Origin: Nitzschia sp. pyKryTriq1
Lineage: Eukaryota > Bacillariophyta > Bacillariophyceae > Bacillariales > Bacillariaceae
Direction: 5' to 3'
Assembly (NCBI GenBank): GCA_956465555.1
Contig: OY101116.1
Coordinates: 1,736,001-1,800,000, forward strand
DNA length: 64,000 nt
In this document: piece after piece, positions 62,983 through 64,000 of the stretch
How positions within the stretch are numbered: position 1 is the first letter of the stretch
Layout of the letters: every line of letters starts with the position of its first letter
Notes under the pieces: model-generated
The model's input: the letters and a program-made list of their open reading frames with translations, nothing else
Database searches by the model: none
Told to the model about the DNA's origin: nothing
Translations under genes and position numbers: made by a program

Positions 62983-64000
62983 GATACGAACGTTAGGACT
63001 GACTGCAGGCTATACGGCGCAATATTCCGGTGTGGCTCCAACAACGCTTTGCCTCCACCGTGCTCGCCCTCTTGCTAGGTAGTTTTTCACCGACTGTCTA
63101 TGATACGAGGCGAGGCGACGACGAAGACTCGGTTTCTTGGGCTCCCTGGAAGGTATCGAATCCTGGGATCTTTGTGATCTACTAGTAATGGTCAACGGTC
63201 TGTGATAGGAGATCAAGGCGAAAGGACCAGCATGTAAATGACAGCGGCGCTTTGTCTTGCCACCAAAGCAAAATAATAATGGTCGTCGTCGCTGGAAATC
63301 ATCGCCACAACGCAACACACACATAACAACACGCAAGAAGCGCCCGCCCGCGGAGTGGGAGGAGTTGCATCGGCGAGGCCTGCGCGTGCGAGAGCAGTAC
63401 CACAGTCAGTCGGAGCTCGAAGGGAGAGAAATCTAAGACACCACGAGGTCCCATACGTATGCGATATCTTTAGCTAACAACGGCTAGGAAGTCCCGATCA
63501 GAGCAGCCGGTCCGGAACCGACGTCATCCTTCCAACGGCTATTTTCGTTAAATTGGCGTTACCAATCTAGAAGAATAGAATTACGGTCTGTCTTGCATCC
63601 GTTGGAAAGACACCTACATACGCACGGACCAGGGACCCGGATAAACTTGCGTCAGCAAAACTTGTAACTCACTTTTCTGGAATCGGGAATCTGGAATTTT
63701 AAAACTTCCTCTAGGCTGATCTACCAAATTTCTACCACTCTTTCTACTGGGCACAGTACGCGAACCGAGATGCGCGCGGTCGGTGATGGATGCTGGCATC
63801 CGACGATCGCACTTCAACGTGCTCGGGTATTCGTGTACGGTATGTGTGGACCGACGACCCGCGAAAGATGACGAGGGATGATGAAGGAGATGTGGTTGGA
63901 CGCAACACGAGAGGAGAGAGGAGGACGTATGTGGTATTGCCGTAGCTTCAAACAACGCAATACTGTAGAGTGGAAGAGAAACTTGGAACAAGGAACAAAT
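62983..64000. other. 1-kb spacer upstream of myosin
   Basis: I see no supported gene. It should contain the myosin promoter next to 62982. A minus-strand frame at 63614-63991 has no recognisable features. A CTACTAGTAATGG motif lies at 63180. Confidence 0.45.

Noticed and set aside
63614-63991. Minus-strand 125-residue frame at the window end
   Set aside because: No start context, domain or splice continuation; could be part of a gene beyond the window but cannot be supported.
1-64000. CRISPR array, rRNA or tRNA genes
   Set aside because: No regularly spaced direct repeats with unique spacers and no recognisable rRNA or tRNA sequence were seen by eye; a covariance-model scan would be decisive.

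Overview
The window looks like nuclear DNA of a photosynthetic stramenopile, most likely a diatom. Genes are intron-poor, with short GT-AG introns of about 70-140 nt (one of 375 nt), and lie closely packed on both strands. Several predicted proteins start with a signal-peptide-like stretch followed by an ASAFAP-like plastid cleavage motif, and there is a stramenopile-type long-tailed myosin and an HisH-HisF fusion. The sequence alone does not fix the species. About 28 protein genes are supported, most of them conserved eukaryotic housekeeping genes. Exon joins were worked out by hand from splice motifs and reading phase.

Layout. 0.5-8 kb: aldo/keto reductase, GPI mannosyltransferase IV (PIG-Z/SMP3), a small FUN14 protein with an EF-hand-like loop, TAF9 with a long Ala-Pro repeat tail, a COX23-like twin-CX9C protein and a HAD phosphatase. 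9-20 kb: an unrecognised 376-residue protein, a SYP7-like Qc-SNARE, nucleoporin SEH1, eIF3f, a DUF2009 protein and a sphingosine kinase. 20-31 kb: a Mei2-like RNA-binding protein, RNA polymerase III subunit RPC6, a TAZ zinc-finger protein, a TALE homeodomain protein with a C-terminal RING-like finger, and an HMCES/SRAP DNA-crosslink sensor. 32-41.6 kb: a secreted alpha/beta hydrolase, HisHF, a four-exon Argonaute with an RGG-rich N-terminus, cytochrome c1 and CMC2. 41.6-44.2 kb is gene-poor and repeat-rich. 44.2-55.7 kb: PNPase, a plastid DUF4336 protein, an NRBF2-like MIT protein, IST1 and kinetochore SPC25, with a recently deleted Copia retrotransposon between the last two. 55.7-57.5 kb holds a 140-bp inverted repeat around a broken gene fragment. 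57.6-63 kb is a five-exon myosin.

Neighbouring genes mostly serve unrelated processes. Functional echoes are a respiratory-chain group (COX23, cytochrome c1, CMC2), an endosome/autophagy pair (NRBF2-like and IST1, convergent) and RNA regulators (Mei2-like, Argonaute, PNPase).

Intergenic DNA is unusual. Many spacers carry dense clusters of GTAC-based palindromes (GTACCGGTAC, GTACAGTAC, GTACTAGTAC) that no gene explains. The points most worth a second look are these GTAC clusters, the homeodomain-RING fusion, the RGG Argonaute, a possible alternative membrane-anchoring last exon of the myosin, and three candidate mobile or repeat structures at 42.3-43.9, 53.18-54.33 and 56.1-56.9 kb.
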